This document shows, in pieces, positions 30,485 through 39,882 of a DNA stretch of 64,000 nucleotides. The notes beneath the pieces were generated by a model. It did no database searches and was not told the origin of the DNA. It saw nothing but the letters and a program-made list of their open reading frames with translations. Made by a program: the position numbers and the translations under genes. How positions within the stretch are numbered: position 1 is the first letter of the stretch; each line of letters opens with the position of its first letter. The stretch is from Amaricoccus sp963763295 (lineage in GTDB: Bacteria; Pseudomonadota; Alphaproteobacteria; Rhodobacterales; Rhodobacteraceae), in the NCBI GenBank assembly GCA_963763295.1, contig CAVXOH010000006.1, forward strand, positions 62,001-126,000, given 5' to 3'.

Positions 30485-32206
30485 ATGTCCCGATCCGCAC
30501 TGACGCTGAGGGCCCTGGGCGAGCGGATCGCCCGGCCGCCGCGGGCCTGGCGCAACCGGATCTGGGCACGGCGGGCCGGGCTCGGCGGGCGGCCGGAGGT
30601 GGCGGCGGCCCTGCCCGAGCCGGTGCTGCTCGGCGATGCCGAGCGCGGGCAGGCGCTCCTCGACGGCCACTGGCGGGCGCTCGGGCACGAGGTCGCGATC
30701 GGCGGGGCGTCGATGTGGCAAGTGCCGCTGCCCGACCCGCGGCTCGAGGCGCGGCGGCAGGCCTGCTTCTGGCTCGACGACCTCGCCGCGCTCGGCAACC
30801 GGCCGGCGCGGACGCTGGCGCAGGCCTGGGTACAGGACTGGATCCACCGCTTCGGCGGCGGTGCCGGACCGGGCTGGCAGCCCGACCTCGCCGGCCGGCG
30901 CGCCAAGCGCTGGGCCGTGCACGCGGCGCTCCTGACCCAGGGCCTCGATCCGGGCGGCAGCGACCGCTTCTGGCGGGCGCTGGCGGCGCACCAGCGCTAC
31001 CTGCTCCGCGCCTGGCCGCTGGCCGCCGACGGCCTGCCCCGGCTCCAGGCGCTGGCCGGGCTGGTCTGGAGCGGGATCGTGCTGCCGCATCCCGGCCACG
31101 CCAACGCGCTCGCCGAGATGGCGGCGCTCTGCGAGGAGCTCGTCGACCGCGACGGCGGCACGCCGTCGCGCGCGCCCGACGACCTCGCCGAGATTCTGAT
31201 CCTCTTGATCTGGACGGCGCGGCTGCTCGAGGACGCGGACCAGCACGCGATGGCGCCGCACCTGCAGGCGATCGTGCGCGCCGTGCCGGTGCTGCGGCCG
31301 CTGCGGATGGGCGACGGCGGCGTGGCGCGCTTCCACGGCGGCGGCGCCGGCGCGCCCAGCCGCCTCGACCAGGCGCTGGCCGAGCTCCGGCTGGTCGCCC
31401 AGCCGAAGCCGCGGCTGCCGATGGGCTACGCGCGGCTCGCCGGCGGCCGGGTCATGCTGCTGATGGACGCGGCGGCACCGCCCGGCGGCGCGCAGGCGAT
31501 GCGGGCGCACGCGGCGACCCTCGCCTTCGAGATGAGCGTCGGCCGCCAGCGCCTGGTGGTCAACGCCGGTCCCGGCGCGGCCTTCGGCGGCGACTGGACG
31601 CTCGTCGCGCGGCAGACCGCGGCGCAGTCGGCAATCGAGGTCGACGGGCGTTCGTCCGGGCGCTTCGACGTGCCGGGGCTCGCCGCGCGCAGCTTCGGCG
31701 CCGAGCTCGTCGACGGCCCGGCCCTCGTTTCGGTGCGCCAGGCGCAGGACGCGACCGGCCAGTGGCTGCTCGCCACCCAGGACGGCTATGTCGCGAGCCA
31801 CGGGCTGGTGCAGGAGCGCCGGCTCTTCGTCGACGCCCGCGGCCAGGAGCTGCGTGGCGAGGACATCCTGACCGTCGCCGACGCCCGCGCCCGCGTCCAG
31901 TTCGACCGGCTGGCGAGCGACGGCCGCATCGGCTTCGCCGCGCGCTTCCACCTGCACCCGGCGGTGCGCCCCGAGCTCGACGTGGCGCGCCAGCTCGTCA
32001 CCCTCACGCTGCCGTCGGGGGAGGTCTGGATGTTCCGCGCCCGCGGCGGCGGGCTCGAGCTCGAGGAGTCGGTCTATTTCGATCCCGAGGCGCCGGCGCC
32101 GCTCCCGGCCACGCAGGTGGTTGTCCGCGCCGAGGTGGTCGAGTATCTCGGCCAGGTCACCTGGTCCTTCAGCCGCATCGCCGAGGCACCCACCGCGGCC
32201 GGCTGA
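30485..32206 (+). CDS. Heparinase II/III family protein
   Basis: A 573-residue protein. The N-terminal half is alpha-helical (a toroid-like region with repeated W and aromatic motifs). The C-terminal half (about 300-560) is the beta-sandwich heparinase II/III domain, with blocks such as RVMLLMDAAAPPGG, VVNAGPGAAFGGDW and AIEVDGRSSGRF. No cleavable signal is visible. In Rhodobacterales this gene stands between rsmB and purH; its substrate is unknown, and a role in envelope polysaccharide is only inferred. A 28-nt gap separates it from purH. Confidence 0.88.
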   Translation: MSRSALTLRALGERIARPPRAWRNRIWARRAGLGGRPEVAAALPEPVLLGDAERGQALLDGHWRALGHEVAIGGASMWQVPLPDPRLEARRQACFWLDDLAALGNRPARTLAQAWVQDWIHRFGGGAGPGWQPDLAGRRAKRWAVHAALLTQGLDPGGSDRFWRALAAHQRYLLRAWPLAADGLPRLQALAGLVWSGIVLPHPGHANALAEMAALCEELVDRDGGTPSRAPDDLAEILILLIWTARLLEDADQHAMAPHLQAIVRAVPVLRPLRMGDGGVARFHGGGAGAPSRLDQALAELRLVAQPKPRLPMGYARLAGGRVMLLMDAAAPPGGAQAMRAHAATLAFEMSVGRQRLVVNAGPGAAFGGDWTLVARQTAAQSAIEVDGRSSGRFDVPGLAARSFGAELVDGPALVSVRQAQDATGQWLLATQDGYVASHGLVQERRLFVDARGQELRGEDILTVADARARVQFDRLASDGRIGFAARFHLHPAVRPELDVARQLVTLTLPSGEVWMFRARGGGLELEESVYFDPEAPAPLPATQVVVRAEVVEYLGQVTWSFSRIAEAPTAAG

Positions 32207-32234
32207 CCGACCCTCGCGAGGGAGGCCGCCGCCG

Positions 32235-33827
32235 ATGCCCGAAGACCTGGTGCCGATCCGGCGCGCGCTGATCTCGGTTTCGGACAAGTCGGGCCTCGCC
32301 GAGCTCGCCGGCGCTCTCGTCGGGCGCGGCGTCGAGCTGATCTCGACCGGCGGCACCGCGCAGGCGCTGCGCGACGCCGGGCTGCCGGTCCGCGACGTCG
32401 CCGCGCTGACCGCCTTCCCCGAGATGCTCGGCGGCCGGGTGAAGACGCTGCACCCGATGGTCCATGCCGGCCTCCTCGCGGTCCGCGACGACGTCGAGCA
32501 CGCCGCGGCGCTCGAGGCCTACGGCATCGAGACGATCGACCTCCTCGTCGTGAACCTCTACCCGTTCGAGGCGACGGTGGCGGCCGGCGGCGACTACGCC
32601 GCCTGCATCGAGAACATCGACATCGGCGGCCCGGCGATGCTGCGCTCGGCGGCGAAGAACCACCGCTTCGTCACCGTCGTCACCGACGTCGAGGACTACC
32701 CGGCCCTCCTCGCCGAGCTCGACCGCAACGAGGGCGCCACCACCCAGGGTTTCCGCCGGGCGCTGGCGCTGACCGCCTTCGGCCGCACCGCCGCCTACGA
32801 CGCGGCGGTGTCGACCTGGCTCGCGGCGGCGCTCGGGGCGGCGGCCCCGCGGCGCCGGAGCTTCGCCGGCACGCTGGCGCAGCCGCTGCGCTACGGCGAG
32901 AACCCGCACCAGGCGGCCGCCTTCTACCGCGACGGCAGCGGCCGCCCCGGGGTGGCGACGGCGCGCCAGCTGCAAGGCAAGGCGCTCAGCTACAACAACA
33001 TCAACGACACCGACGCCGCCTTCGAGCTGGTGGCCGAGTTCGACCCCGCCGACGGGCCGGCCTGCGCGATCATCAAGCATGCGAACCCCTGCGGCGTCGC
33101 CCACGGCGCCCGCCTCCTCGACGCCTACCGCGCTGCATACGACTGCGACCGCACCTCGGCCTTCGGCGGCATCGTCGCGCTGAACGGCGCCCTCGACGCC
33201 GAGACCGCGGCGGCGATCGCCGAGATCTTCACCGAGGTGGTGATCGCGCCGGAGGCGACGCCCGAGGCGGCGGCGGTCTTCGCGGCGAAGAAGAACCTCC
33301 GGCTTCTCGTCACCGGCGGCCTGCCCGACCCGCGCGCGCCCGGCCTCGGCTGGCGGCAGGTCGCCGGCGGCTTCCTGGTCCAGGGCCGCGACAACGGCCG
33401 CCTCGCGCTCGACGGGCTGCGCATCGTCACCCGCCGCGCCCCGAGCGAGCCTGAGCTCGCCGACCTCCGCTTCGCCTGGACGGTGGCCAAGCACGTGAAG
33501 TCGAACGCCATCGTCTACGCCAGGGGCGGCGCCACCGTCGGCATCGGCGCCGGCCAGATGAGCCGGGTCGATTCGACCCGCATCGCCGCGCGCAAGGCCG
33601 AGGACATGGCGGCGGCGCTCGGCCTCGCCGAGCCGCCGACGCGCGGCGCCGTCGTCGCCTCGGACGCCTTCTTCCCGTTCCCCGACGGCCTCCTCGCCGC
33701 CGCCGACGCCGGCGCCACCGCGGTGATCCAGCCCGGCGGGTCGGTCCGCGACGAGGAGGTGATCGCCGCCGCCGACGACGCCGGCCTCGCGATGGTCTTC
33801 ACAGGCCAGCGCCACTTCCGCCACTGA
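32235..33827 (+). CDS. purH: Bifunctional AICAR formyltransferase/IMP cyclohydrolase
   Basis: A 530-residue cytoplasmic enzyme for the last two steps of purine synthesis (AICAR to FAICAR to IMP). The N-terminal MGS-like cyclohydrolase domain (about 1-195) starts RRALISVSDKSGLAELA and contains GGRVKTLHPMVHAGLLA. The transformylase domain has the catalytic Lys-His pair in AIIKHANPCGVA and the block QPLRYGENPHQAA; it ends in GLAMVFTGQRHFRH. Length is standard. The GAGGGAGGCC motif upstream of the ATG is a good ribosome site. Confidence 0.96.
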   Translation: MPEDLVPIRRALISVSDKSGLAELAGALVGRGVELISTGGTAQALRDAGLPVRDVAALTAFPEMLGGRVKTLHPMVHAGLLAVRDDVEHAAALEAYGIETIDLLVVNLYPFEATVAAGGDYAACIENIDIGGPAMLRSAAKNHRFVTVVTDVEDYPALLAELDRNEGATTQGFRRALALTAFGRTAAYDAAVSTWLAAALGAAAPRRRSFAGTLAQPLRYGENPHQAAAFYRDGSGRPGVATARQLQGKALSYNNINDTDAAFELVAEFDPADGPACAIIKHANPCGVAHGARLLDAYRAAYDCDRTSAFGGIVALNGALDAETAAAIAEIFTEVVIAPEATPEAAAVFAAKKNLRLLVTGGLPDPRAPGLGWRQVAGGFLVQGRDNGRLALDGLRIVTRRAPSEPELADLRFAWTVAKHVKSNAIVYARGGATVGIGAGQMSRVDSTRIAARKAEDMAAALGLAEPPTRGAVVASDAFFPFPDGLLAAADAGATAVIQPGGSVRDEEVIAAADDAGLAMVFTGQRHFRH

Positions 33828-33980
33828 AGCGAAGGGTCGTGCCGGTTCGTCCCGTCTGCCGACGCGGTTCAACCACCTCCAGCCACACGAACGCCAATTC
33901 GCGGCCAAGCGCCCATGACTTTTACGACGATGGCGCGGCGCGGCGGTCTGCGGTAACCTTGACTGGGGAGAGCGCAGAGG

Positions 33981-35102
33981 ATGGCGGAGCTATCTGGGGG
34001 CGATTGGCGCGCGTTCGGGCCTTCCGGTCCTTCTGCTGCCGATCTGTTCAATCCTGCTGACTTCGAGGCCCGACTGTCGGAGGCCCGGGCACGGCGAAGG
34101 AAGGCGCTCGCGGAACGGGAGGGCAACCGCGACCGCGAGGCCTCTCCAGGAGAGCCGCCGCCAACGCTGCCCGCCGCTGCCGGCTGGGACCGGTGGGGCT
34201 TCCTTGCCGGTATTCTCGCAGGGGTGATCGCCGCGTTGATCGCTCACCAAATCTCCTCGGGTTCCCTCCCGCCGCCCTTGGTGGGAGGAACTCCCCTCGC
34301 GCCCGCCCCACCGGAAGCGCCGGTTCCGATTTCCTTCTCGCAAGGCATCGACGCCTACGCCCCGCAGGCCCGGCTGACGGTTCTCGAGAACGTCCTGCCG
34401 GAGGCATCCCCCGCAGCCCCCGAGCCGTGGCAGGTCAAGGTCGCCGCGCTCGTGTCGAAGCTCCGGCTCGCGGGACCGCCGCTGCCGGTGCGGCTCCGAA
34501 TGCAGGGCGCGCCAACTCGATCCGTCAGCCGTGCTGTGCTTTTTCACGGCGGCGGCGCCGACGGCCGGGACACGGGTGGCACACGCATCATAGCCCTCGC
34601 GAGGGCGTTCGACGCGGCCATGGATCAGGTCACCCCGGGTCGGGCTGTCGGGCAGCGCCCGCGAGCTACCAATCCGTCTGCGGGCGAACCGCGGCCCTCC
34701 ACCCTGCCCGATCGGGCGAAACCTGCATCGGGCAGGACCCAGCGCAGCCGCAACTCGGGCCCCGTCCGGGCTGAAGGTCAGCAATCGGCCACCCGCGATC
34801 GCCGGGAGGCAGGGCCCGGAAGGGAGACAGCCGGTCGCGCCAGCCAAGACGGGGGAGCGCGCGATCACGCGCAGGGGAGCGGACGAGGCGCTGGGTCTGG
34901 CCCCGGCAGCAGAAATGAAAATCATGGCAGCGGCCGCGGCAGCGACACCGGCAGGGGCAAGAGCGACGACAGCAGGAGCGGCAGCGGAAACGGCAATGGC
35001 GGAAAGGGCGGCAACAGCGGCAACGGCGGTGGAAACGGCAGTGGCGGAAAGGGCGGCAACGGCGGCCACGGCGGTGGCGGCGGCGGAAAGGGCCGAGGCT
35101 GA
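33981..35102 (+). CDS. Single-pass membrane protein with long glycine-rich tail
   Basis: A 373-residue protein with no family I recognise. A soluble charged N-terminus (1-70) is followed by one membrane helix (about 72-91), a proline-rich linker, a short possibly folded region (about 115-215), and then about 150 residues of low-complexity Arg/Ser/Gly/Asn sequence ending in near-pure Gly-Asn-Gly-Lys repeats. The tail's DNA is itself repetitive, so length may vary by slippage. The GGGGAGAGCGCAGAGG region precedes the ATG. Codon use is less GC-biased than in purH. Confidence 0.6.
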   Translation: MAELSGGDWRAFGPSGPSAADLFNPADFEARLSEARARRRKALAEREGNRDREASPGEPPPTLPAAAGWDRWGFLAGILAGVIAALIAHQISSGSLPPPLVGGTPLAPAPPEAPVPISFSQGIDAYAPQARLTVLENVLPEASPAAPEPWQVKVAALVSKLRLAGPPLPVRLRMQGAPTRSVSRAVLFHGGGADGRDTGGTRIIALARAFDAAMDQVTPGRAVGQRPRATNPSAGEPRPSTLPDRAKPASGRTQRSRNSGPVRAEGQQSATRDRREAGPGRETAGRASQDGGARDHAQGSGRGAGSGPGSRNENHGSGRGSDTGRGKSDDSRSGSGNGNGGKGGNSGNGGGNGSGGKGGNGGHGGGGGGKGRG

Positions 35103-35159
35103 CAACGCGCCACCCAGCCCGTAATTCTTCGGCCTTTTGCGGGACCGCTTTAACGATTC

Positions 35160-35207
35160 AATCCTGACTCTTTTGCTGGCCATACGGGTTCCATACCGGT
35201 TCCATAC
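35160..35207. repeat. 11-bp phased array, CCATAC type, with leader
   Basis: CCATAC occurs at 35180, 35191 and 35202, exactly 11 bp apart. The leader AATCCTGACTCTTTTGCT (35160-35177) is nearly the same as that of the 27069 array. The array lies about 50 bp downstream of the rmuC stop codon, in the convergent gap with the glycine-rich protein gene. Confidence 0.8.
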
Positions 35208-35253
35208 GGCGCGGATCCTCGTAAACCTTTGACGTCGCTCGCGCTCGACCGTG

Positions 35254-36396
35254 CTACTCCGCGGCGGTGCGCGGAAGCTCCTGCGCGGCTTCCGCCTCCG
35301 GCGCGAAGTCGATCGCCTCGAGCCGCCGCGCGCGGCCCCGCGCCTTGTCGGCGGAGATGCGGATCTCCTCGATGTCCTTCTGCGCCTGGGAGAAGTGGCG
35401 GTCGAGGCTGCCGACCCGCGACGACAGCCGCTCGACGTCGCGGTAGAGCAGCCCGAGCTCGCGCCGGATCGCGTGCGCCTCGGCGCGCAGGCGGGCGTCC
35501 TTGAGGACGGCGCGCAGGGTGTGAAGCGTCGCCATGCAGGTGGTCGGCGAGACGATCCAGACCCGCATCCCGAAGCCTTCGCGCACGAGGTCGCCGAAGC
35601 TCGCGTGGAGCTCTGCATAGACGGCCTCCGAGGGCAGGAACATCAGCGCCCCTTCGGCGGTCTCGCCCTCGATCACGTACTTTTCGGCGATCGCCCGCAT
35701 GTGGGCGCGGACGGCGCCGCGCATCAGCCGCTGCGCGGCCGTCACCTCCTGCGCCGACTTCGCCGCGCGCAGCGCCTCGTAGGGCTCGAGCGGGAACTTG
35801 GCGTCGATGACGATCGGCCCCGGCGGCTGCGGCAGGTCGATCAGGCAGTCGGCGCGCACCCCGGTCGAGAGCGTCGCCTGGAAGGTCACGACGTCGGGCG
35901 GCAGCGCGCGGGTGACGATCTCGCGCAGCTGGATCTCGCCGAAGGCGCCGCGGGTCTGCTTGTTCGACAGGATGTCCTGCAGGCCGAGCACGTCGCCGGA
36001 CAGCTTCTCGATCTTGGTCTGCGCGCGGTCGATGGTCTCCAGCCGCTGCTGCAGCTCGCCGAGCGAACGCGCGGTGCGGACGGCGCTGGTGCTCAAGGAG
36101 TCGCCCATCGCCTTCGTTACCTCGGCGAGCCGGTTCTCCATCGCCTGGGCGACGCGGGCCTGCGCCGCGGCCTGCGTCTCGGCGACATGGGCGAGGCCGC
36201 CGTGGAGCTGGTGCTGGCCGTCGTTGAGCGCGCGCACCGCGCCGTCGAGATCGGCGAGGTGGCGGGCGAGCGGCTCGACGGCGCGGGCCGAGCGGAGGCT
36301 TGCGCGCCAGAGGACGAGGAAGAGGACGAGCGCCGCGCCCGCCGCCCAGAGGCGCAGGTCGTCGAGGGCGATCTGCAGGGTGCCGATCTCGATCAT
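35254..36396 (-). CDS. rmuC: DNA recombination protein RmuC
   Basis: A 380-residue protein: an N-terminal membrane helix (LWAAGAALVLFLVLWRA, about 15-32), a coiled coil (about 45-150), and the PD-(D/E)XK-like RmuC domain with VVTFQATLSTGVRADCLIDLP and GPIVIDAKFPLEPY, whose Asp and Asp-x-Lys residues match the nuclease fold. RmuC restrains inversions at short repeats in E. coli. The start MIEIGTLQ at 36396 overlaps the mutL stop (ATGA); an upstream in-frame ATG would lie inside mutL. Translational coupling with mutL is likely. Confidence 0.9.
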   Translation of the reverse strand: MIEIGTLQIALDDLRLWAAGAALVLFLVLWRASLRSARAVEPLARHLADLDGAVRALNDGQHQLHGGLAHVAETQAAAQARVAQAMENRLAEVTKAMGDSLSTSAVRTARSLGELQQRLETIDRAQTKIEKLSGDVLGLQDILSNKQTRGAFGEIQLREIVTRALPPDVVTFQATLSTGVRADCLIDLPQPPGPIVIDAKFPLEPYEALRAAKSAQEVTAAQRLMRGAVRAHMRAIAEKYVIEGETAEGALMFLPSEAVYAELHASFGDLVREGFGMRVWIVSPTTCMATLHTLRAVLKDARLRAEAHAIRRELGLLYRDVERLSSRVGSLDRHFSQAQKDIEEIRISADKARGRARRLEAIDFAPEAEAAQELPRTAAE

Positions 36397-38204
36397 CGCC
36401 GGCCGAACAGCCGCTCGATGTCGGCGAGCTTGAGCTCGACATAGGTCGGCCGGCCGTGGTTGCACTGGCCCGAATGCGGCGTCGCCTCCATCGCGCGCAG
36501 GAGCGCGTTCATCTCCTCGGCGCGCATCTGCCGGCCGGCGCGCACCGAGCCGTGGCAGGCCATCCGCGAGAGCACCGCGTCGATGCGCGCCTCGAGCCCG
36601 CGCCCCTCGCCCTCGGCGAGGGCGTCGGCGACGTCGGCGAGGAGCCGCGCGCCGTTGACCTCGCCGAGCAGCGCCGGCGTCTCGCGCAGGCAGAGCGCCC
36701 GCCCGCCGAACGGCTCGAGGACGAGCCCGAGGCGGGCGAGGTCGCCGGCCGCCTCGAGCAGGCGGGCGCAGGCGGCGGCGTCGAGCTCGACGACCTCGGG
36801 GATGAGCAGCATCTGGCCGGGGATGCCGCCGGCCCGCGCCGCCTTCAGCCGCTCATAGACCAGGCGCTCGTGCGCGGCGTGCTGGTCGACGATCACCATG
36901 CCGTCGGCGGTCTGGGCGATCAGGTAGGTCTCGTGCAGCTGCGCCCGGGCAACGCCGAGCGGCAGGTCGGCCTCGGCCTCGGCGGCGGGCGGCAGCTCGA
37001 CCCGCGCCGCGGCCCAGCCGCCGGAGGGCTCGGCGAAGCCGTCCGGCCGCACTGGCGCCCATAGCGCGCGCTCGACCGCCGGGCTCAGCGGCCGCGGCGG
37101 CGGCGCGCGGAAGGCGCCGAGCATCGCGCCGCCGGTCGTGCTCGATCCGCGGTGGCCGGCGGCGGCGAGCACCTGGCGCAGCGCGCCGACGACGAGGCCG
37201 CGGACGAGGCCGGGGTCGCGGAAGCGCACCTCGGCCTTGGCCGGGTGCACGTTGACGTCGACCGCCTCGGGATCGCAGGTCAGGAACAGCGCGGCGGCCG
37301 GGTGGCGGTCGCGGGCGAGAAGGTCGCTGTAGGCGGCCCGGAGCGCGCCGAGGAGCAGCTTGTCGCGTACCGGTCGCGCGTTGACGAAGAGGTGCTGCGC
37401 CACCGCCGCGCCGCGCGAGAACGTGGGAAGCGCCGCGAAGCCCCCGAGATGCAGCCCGTCGCGGCCGGCATCGATCGGCAGGGCGTTGGCGACGAAGTCC
37501 GGCCCGAGCAGTGCCCGCAGCCGGGCGCCCAGCCCGTCGAAGAGATCGCCCGGCTCGGCCGCGAGTCGCAGCAGCTCGCGCGGCGCGTCGGGATCGGAGC
37601 GGTCGGTCAGCGAGAAGGCGACCGCCGGGGAGGCCATCGCCAGCCGCCGCACCACCTCGCCGATCGCCTGCGCCTCGGCGCGGTCGGAGCGCAGGAACTT
37701 GAGCCGGGCCGGAGTGGCGGTGAAGAGCCCCTCGAGCTCGACCACGGTGCCGCGAGCGAGCGCCGCCGGCCGCGGCGGCGAGACGAGCCCGCCACGCGCG
37801 GTGACGCGCGCCGCCGCGAGGGCCCCGGCGGCGCGCGAGGTCACGCTCAGCCGGCCGACCGCGCCGAGCGAGGGCAGCGCCTCGCCGCGGAAGCCGAAGG
37901 TCCGGATGTTGATCAGGTCGGTGCCGTCGATCTTCGAGGTCGCGTGCCGCTCGAGCGCCAGCGCGAGCTCGCCGGCCGGGATGCCGTGGCCGTCGTCCTC
38001 GACCCGGATCAGCCGCCGGCCGCCGTCGGCATAGGCGACGTCGATCCGCCGCGCCCCGGCGTCGAGCGCGTTCTCGACGAGCTCCTTCACCGCCGAGGCC
38101 GGGCGCTCGACCACCTCGCCCGCGGCGATCCGGTTCGCCGCCGCCACGTCGAGCTGGCGGATCGGCCGGCGAGAATCGCCCATGTTGGGTTCAAGCGCAA
38201 CCAT
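36393..38204 (-). CDS. mutL: DNA mismatch repair protein MutL
   Basis: A 603-residue GHKL ATPase. N-terminal motifs are ELVENALDAGA, VEDDGHGI, ERHATSKI and FGFRGEALPS (about residues 35-105), followed by the transducer domain. The C-terminal dimerisation domain carries the endonuclease motif DQHAAHERLVYE plus ACHGSVRAG and GQCNHGRPTY, as expected in bacteria that lack MutH. It nicks the mismatched strand after MutS recognition. An alternative start, MGDSRRP, lies 21 nt downstream at 38183. It is the first gene of mutL-rmuC. Confidence 0.95.
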   Translation of the reverse strand: MVALEPNMGDSRRPIRQLDVAAANRIAAGEVVERPASAVKELVENALDAGARRIDVAYADGGRRLIRVEDDGHGIPAGELALALERHATSKIDGTDLINIRTFGFRGEALPSLGAVGRLSVTSRAAGALAAARVTARGGLVSPPRPAALARGTVVELEGLFTATPARLKFLRSDRAEAQAIGEVVRRLAMASPAVAFSLTDRSDPDAPRELLRLAAEPGDLFDGLGARLRALLGPDFVANALPIDAGRDGLHLGGFAALPTFSRGAAVAQHLFVNARPVRDKLLLGALRAAYSDLLARDRHPAAALFLTCDPEAVDVNVHPAKAEVRFRDPGLVRGLVVGALRQVLAAAGHRGSSTTGGAMLGAFRAPPPRPLSPAVERALWAPVRPDGFAEPSGGWAAARVELPPAAEAEADLPLGVARAQLHETYLIAQTADGMVIVDQHAAHERLVYERLKAARAGGIPGQMLLIPEVVELDAAACARLLEAAGDLARLGLVLEPFGGRALCLRETPALLGEVNGARLLADVADALAEGEGRGLEARIDAVLSRMACHGSVRAGRQMRAEEMNALLRAMEATPHSGQCNHGRPTYVELKLADIERLFGRR

Positions 38205-38271
38205 GCCCCAAGGTCTAGCACGACCAGCCGGGCCGGTTCCACCGATTAATGGTTAACGACGGCGGCGCCGC

Positions 38272-38793
38272 CTACTGGTCGAGCGCGGCCGGCGGCGCCG
38301 CCGGGACCTCGACGCCGCGCGCGCGCATGCGGTCGAACTCGGCCGGCGCGTCGAGCACCATCTGCTGGTAGACGAGCGCCTCGCGGTCGCTGCTGAACAC
38401 GCGCTCGAGCAGGAGGCCCTGATGGGTCGCCCGCCACTCGGCGTCCTCGGCGGCGAGCTCGCTGCGGATCGCCGGGTCGCGCGGCCCGGCGGCGGCGACG
38501 AGCGCCGCCCCGCTCGCGGTATTGACGGCCGGACGGCCGGTCAGCCCGGCGACGGCCTCCTGCCGCGGGCGGTAGTCGACGCGGTTGACCGCGCCCGGCG
38601 TCGGCGGCGGCAGCGCGCTGAGGTTCTCGGGCATCTCGAGCGGCCGGGTCGGCAGCACCATGAACTCGTCGGGCGTGCCCTGGATGCCGGCCGCGCGCAG
38701 GCCGCCGGCGAGGCCGCCCTCGGCGCAGCCGCCGAGCGCCAGGGGTGCCACGGCCAGCGCCGCCCATGCCAGTGCCCGTGCTGCCCGCATCAT
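38272..38793 (-). CDS. DUF3035 lipoprotein
   Basis: A 173-residue protein with a signal peptide and lipobox (LAVAPLALGGC, Cys near residue 23), so it should be lipid-anchored in the envelope. After a variable linker, the conserved piece TPDEFMVLPTRPLEMPENLSALPPPTPG (about 40-67) identifies DUF3035, a family found next to lspA in Rhodobacterales. Function is unknown. It begins 32 nt downstream of lspA on the same strand, and LspA is the enzyme that would cleave its signal. Confidence 0.88.
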   Translation of the reverse strand: MMRAARALAWAALAVAPLALGGCAEGGLAGGLRAAGIQGTPDEFMVLPTRPLEMPENLSALPPPTPGAVNRVDYRPRQEAVAGLTGRPAVNTASGAALVAAAGPRDPAIRSELAAEDAEWRATHQGLLLERVFSSDREALVYQQMVLDAPAEFDRMRARGVEVPAAPPAALDQ

Positions 38794-38825
38794 CCTCCTC
38801 GTCCGCGCTCGCGCGCGCCCCGTCT

Positions 38826-39320
38826 CTAGCGCACTCGGCCGGGCGCGTCACGCCCCGTCGCGCGGCCGAAGACGACGAGGAGCGCCGCCCCGCCGAAGAT
38901 CGCCGCGTCGGCGAGGTTGAAGGCGAACGGGTTGCGGATGCCGCAGCAGCTCATGTTGATGAAGTCGGCGACCGCGCCGTACTGCACCCGGTCCCAGACG
39001 TTGCCGAGCGCGCCGCCGATAATCGCGCCGGCCCCGACCGCCTGCACCCAGCCGCCGCGGCGCACCCAGACGAGGAGCGCGGCGACGATGCCGAGCGCGA
39101 GCGCGACGAGAATCCACCGCCCGGCGGCCCCGAAGTCGAAGAGCCCGAAGTTGATCCCCTCGTTCCAGGCCATGGTCAGATTCAACCACGGGTCGAGCAC
39201 CGGGATGAAGAGCCGCGTGCCGAGGTCGAGCCCGTCGACCACCCAGATCTTCAGCGCCCGGTCGAGGCCGAAGACCAGGACCGCGACGGCGAGCGCGCGG
39301 GCGAGATTGCGGGCGGGCAT
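38826..39320 (-). CDS. lspA: Lipoprotein signal peptidase (signal peptidase II)
   Basis: A 164-residue inner-membrane aspartic protease with four hydrophobic helices. The catalytic aspartates are Asp119 in RVQYGAVADFINM and Asp138 in FNLADAAIF; the N-terminal DRALKIWV and the NEGINFGLF loop are also typical. It cleaves diacylglyceryl-modified prolipoproteins before the lipid-bearing cysteine. It is transcribed with the DUF3035 lipoprotein gene. Confidence 0.94.
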   Translation of the reverse strand: MPARNLARALAVAVLVFGLDRALKIWVVDGLDLGTRLFIPVLDPWLNLTMAWNEGINFGLFDFGAAGRWILVALALGIVAALLVWVRRGGWVQAVGAGAIIGGALGNVWDRVQYGAVADFINMSCCGIRNPFAFNLADAAIFGGAALLVVFGRATGRDAPGRVR

Positions 39321-39591
39321 GGCGACTCCGTTCGAGAGGCGGCGACCCTAGCCACCCCGCCCGCCACGGGCAAGCCGACGCTGCGAACCCGCTGCCGCTG
39401 CCCTCCGGATTGCGGCGATCGCTCGCCCGGGGTGCCCGGCGTGGAGGCCGAGCCGTCGGACATCACCTTCGCCTCGCAATCCTTCCGGATCCGGCAAGCC
39501 CACAATGTGCTTGGCTTACAGTGACTTTGCCTATTTTCGCGGATTGACGCAGTATGAAGGCGGCTCGCGAGGATCCGGGAGAGGAGCGCAA

Positions 39592-39882
39592 GTGAAACCA
39601 TCCTTTGCACTCGACACCCATCGGATGGCCATACTTTCCGCCGCAGCGCGTCACAGGCTGGCGAATCCTCGCATCTTTGGTTCAACGGCAAAGGGAACCG
39701 ATACCGGCGGAAGCGATCTCGATGTCCTGGTCGACCCCCTGCCGAATGCGACCTTGTTCGATCTCGGCGGCTTTCAGGAAGAGATGGAGGAGCTTCTGGG
39801 GGTGCCGGTTGACGTCCGCACACCGGGCGACTTGCCCGCTCCCATCCGTGATCGCGTGCTCTCGGAAGCCAAGCCCATATGA
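39592..39882 (+). CDS. mntA: MNT-type nucleotidyltransferase (MntA-like antitoxin)
   Basis: A 96-residue minimal nucleotidyltransferase. GSTAKGTDTGGSDLDVLVD (about residues 29-47) is the GSx-(10)-DxD active-site motif. In characterised MntA-HepT pairs this protein AMPylates the HEPN toxin and neutralises it. I choose the GTG at 39592, which has GGAGAGGAGC upstream; the frame further upstream is not family-like. Its stop overlaps the hepT start as ATGA. G+C is clearly lower than in the flanking housekeeping genes, consistent with acquisition. Confidence 0.85.
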   Translation: MKPSFALDTHRMAILSAAARHRLANPRIFGSTAKGTDTGGSDLDVLVDPLPNATLFDLGGFQEEMEELLGVPVDVRTPGDLPAPIRDRVLSEAKPI

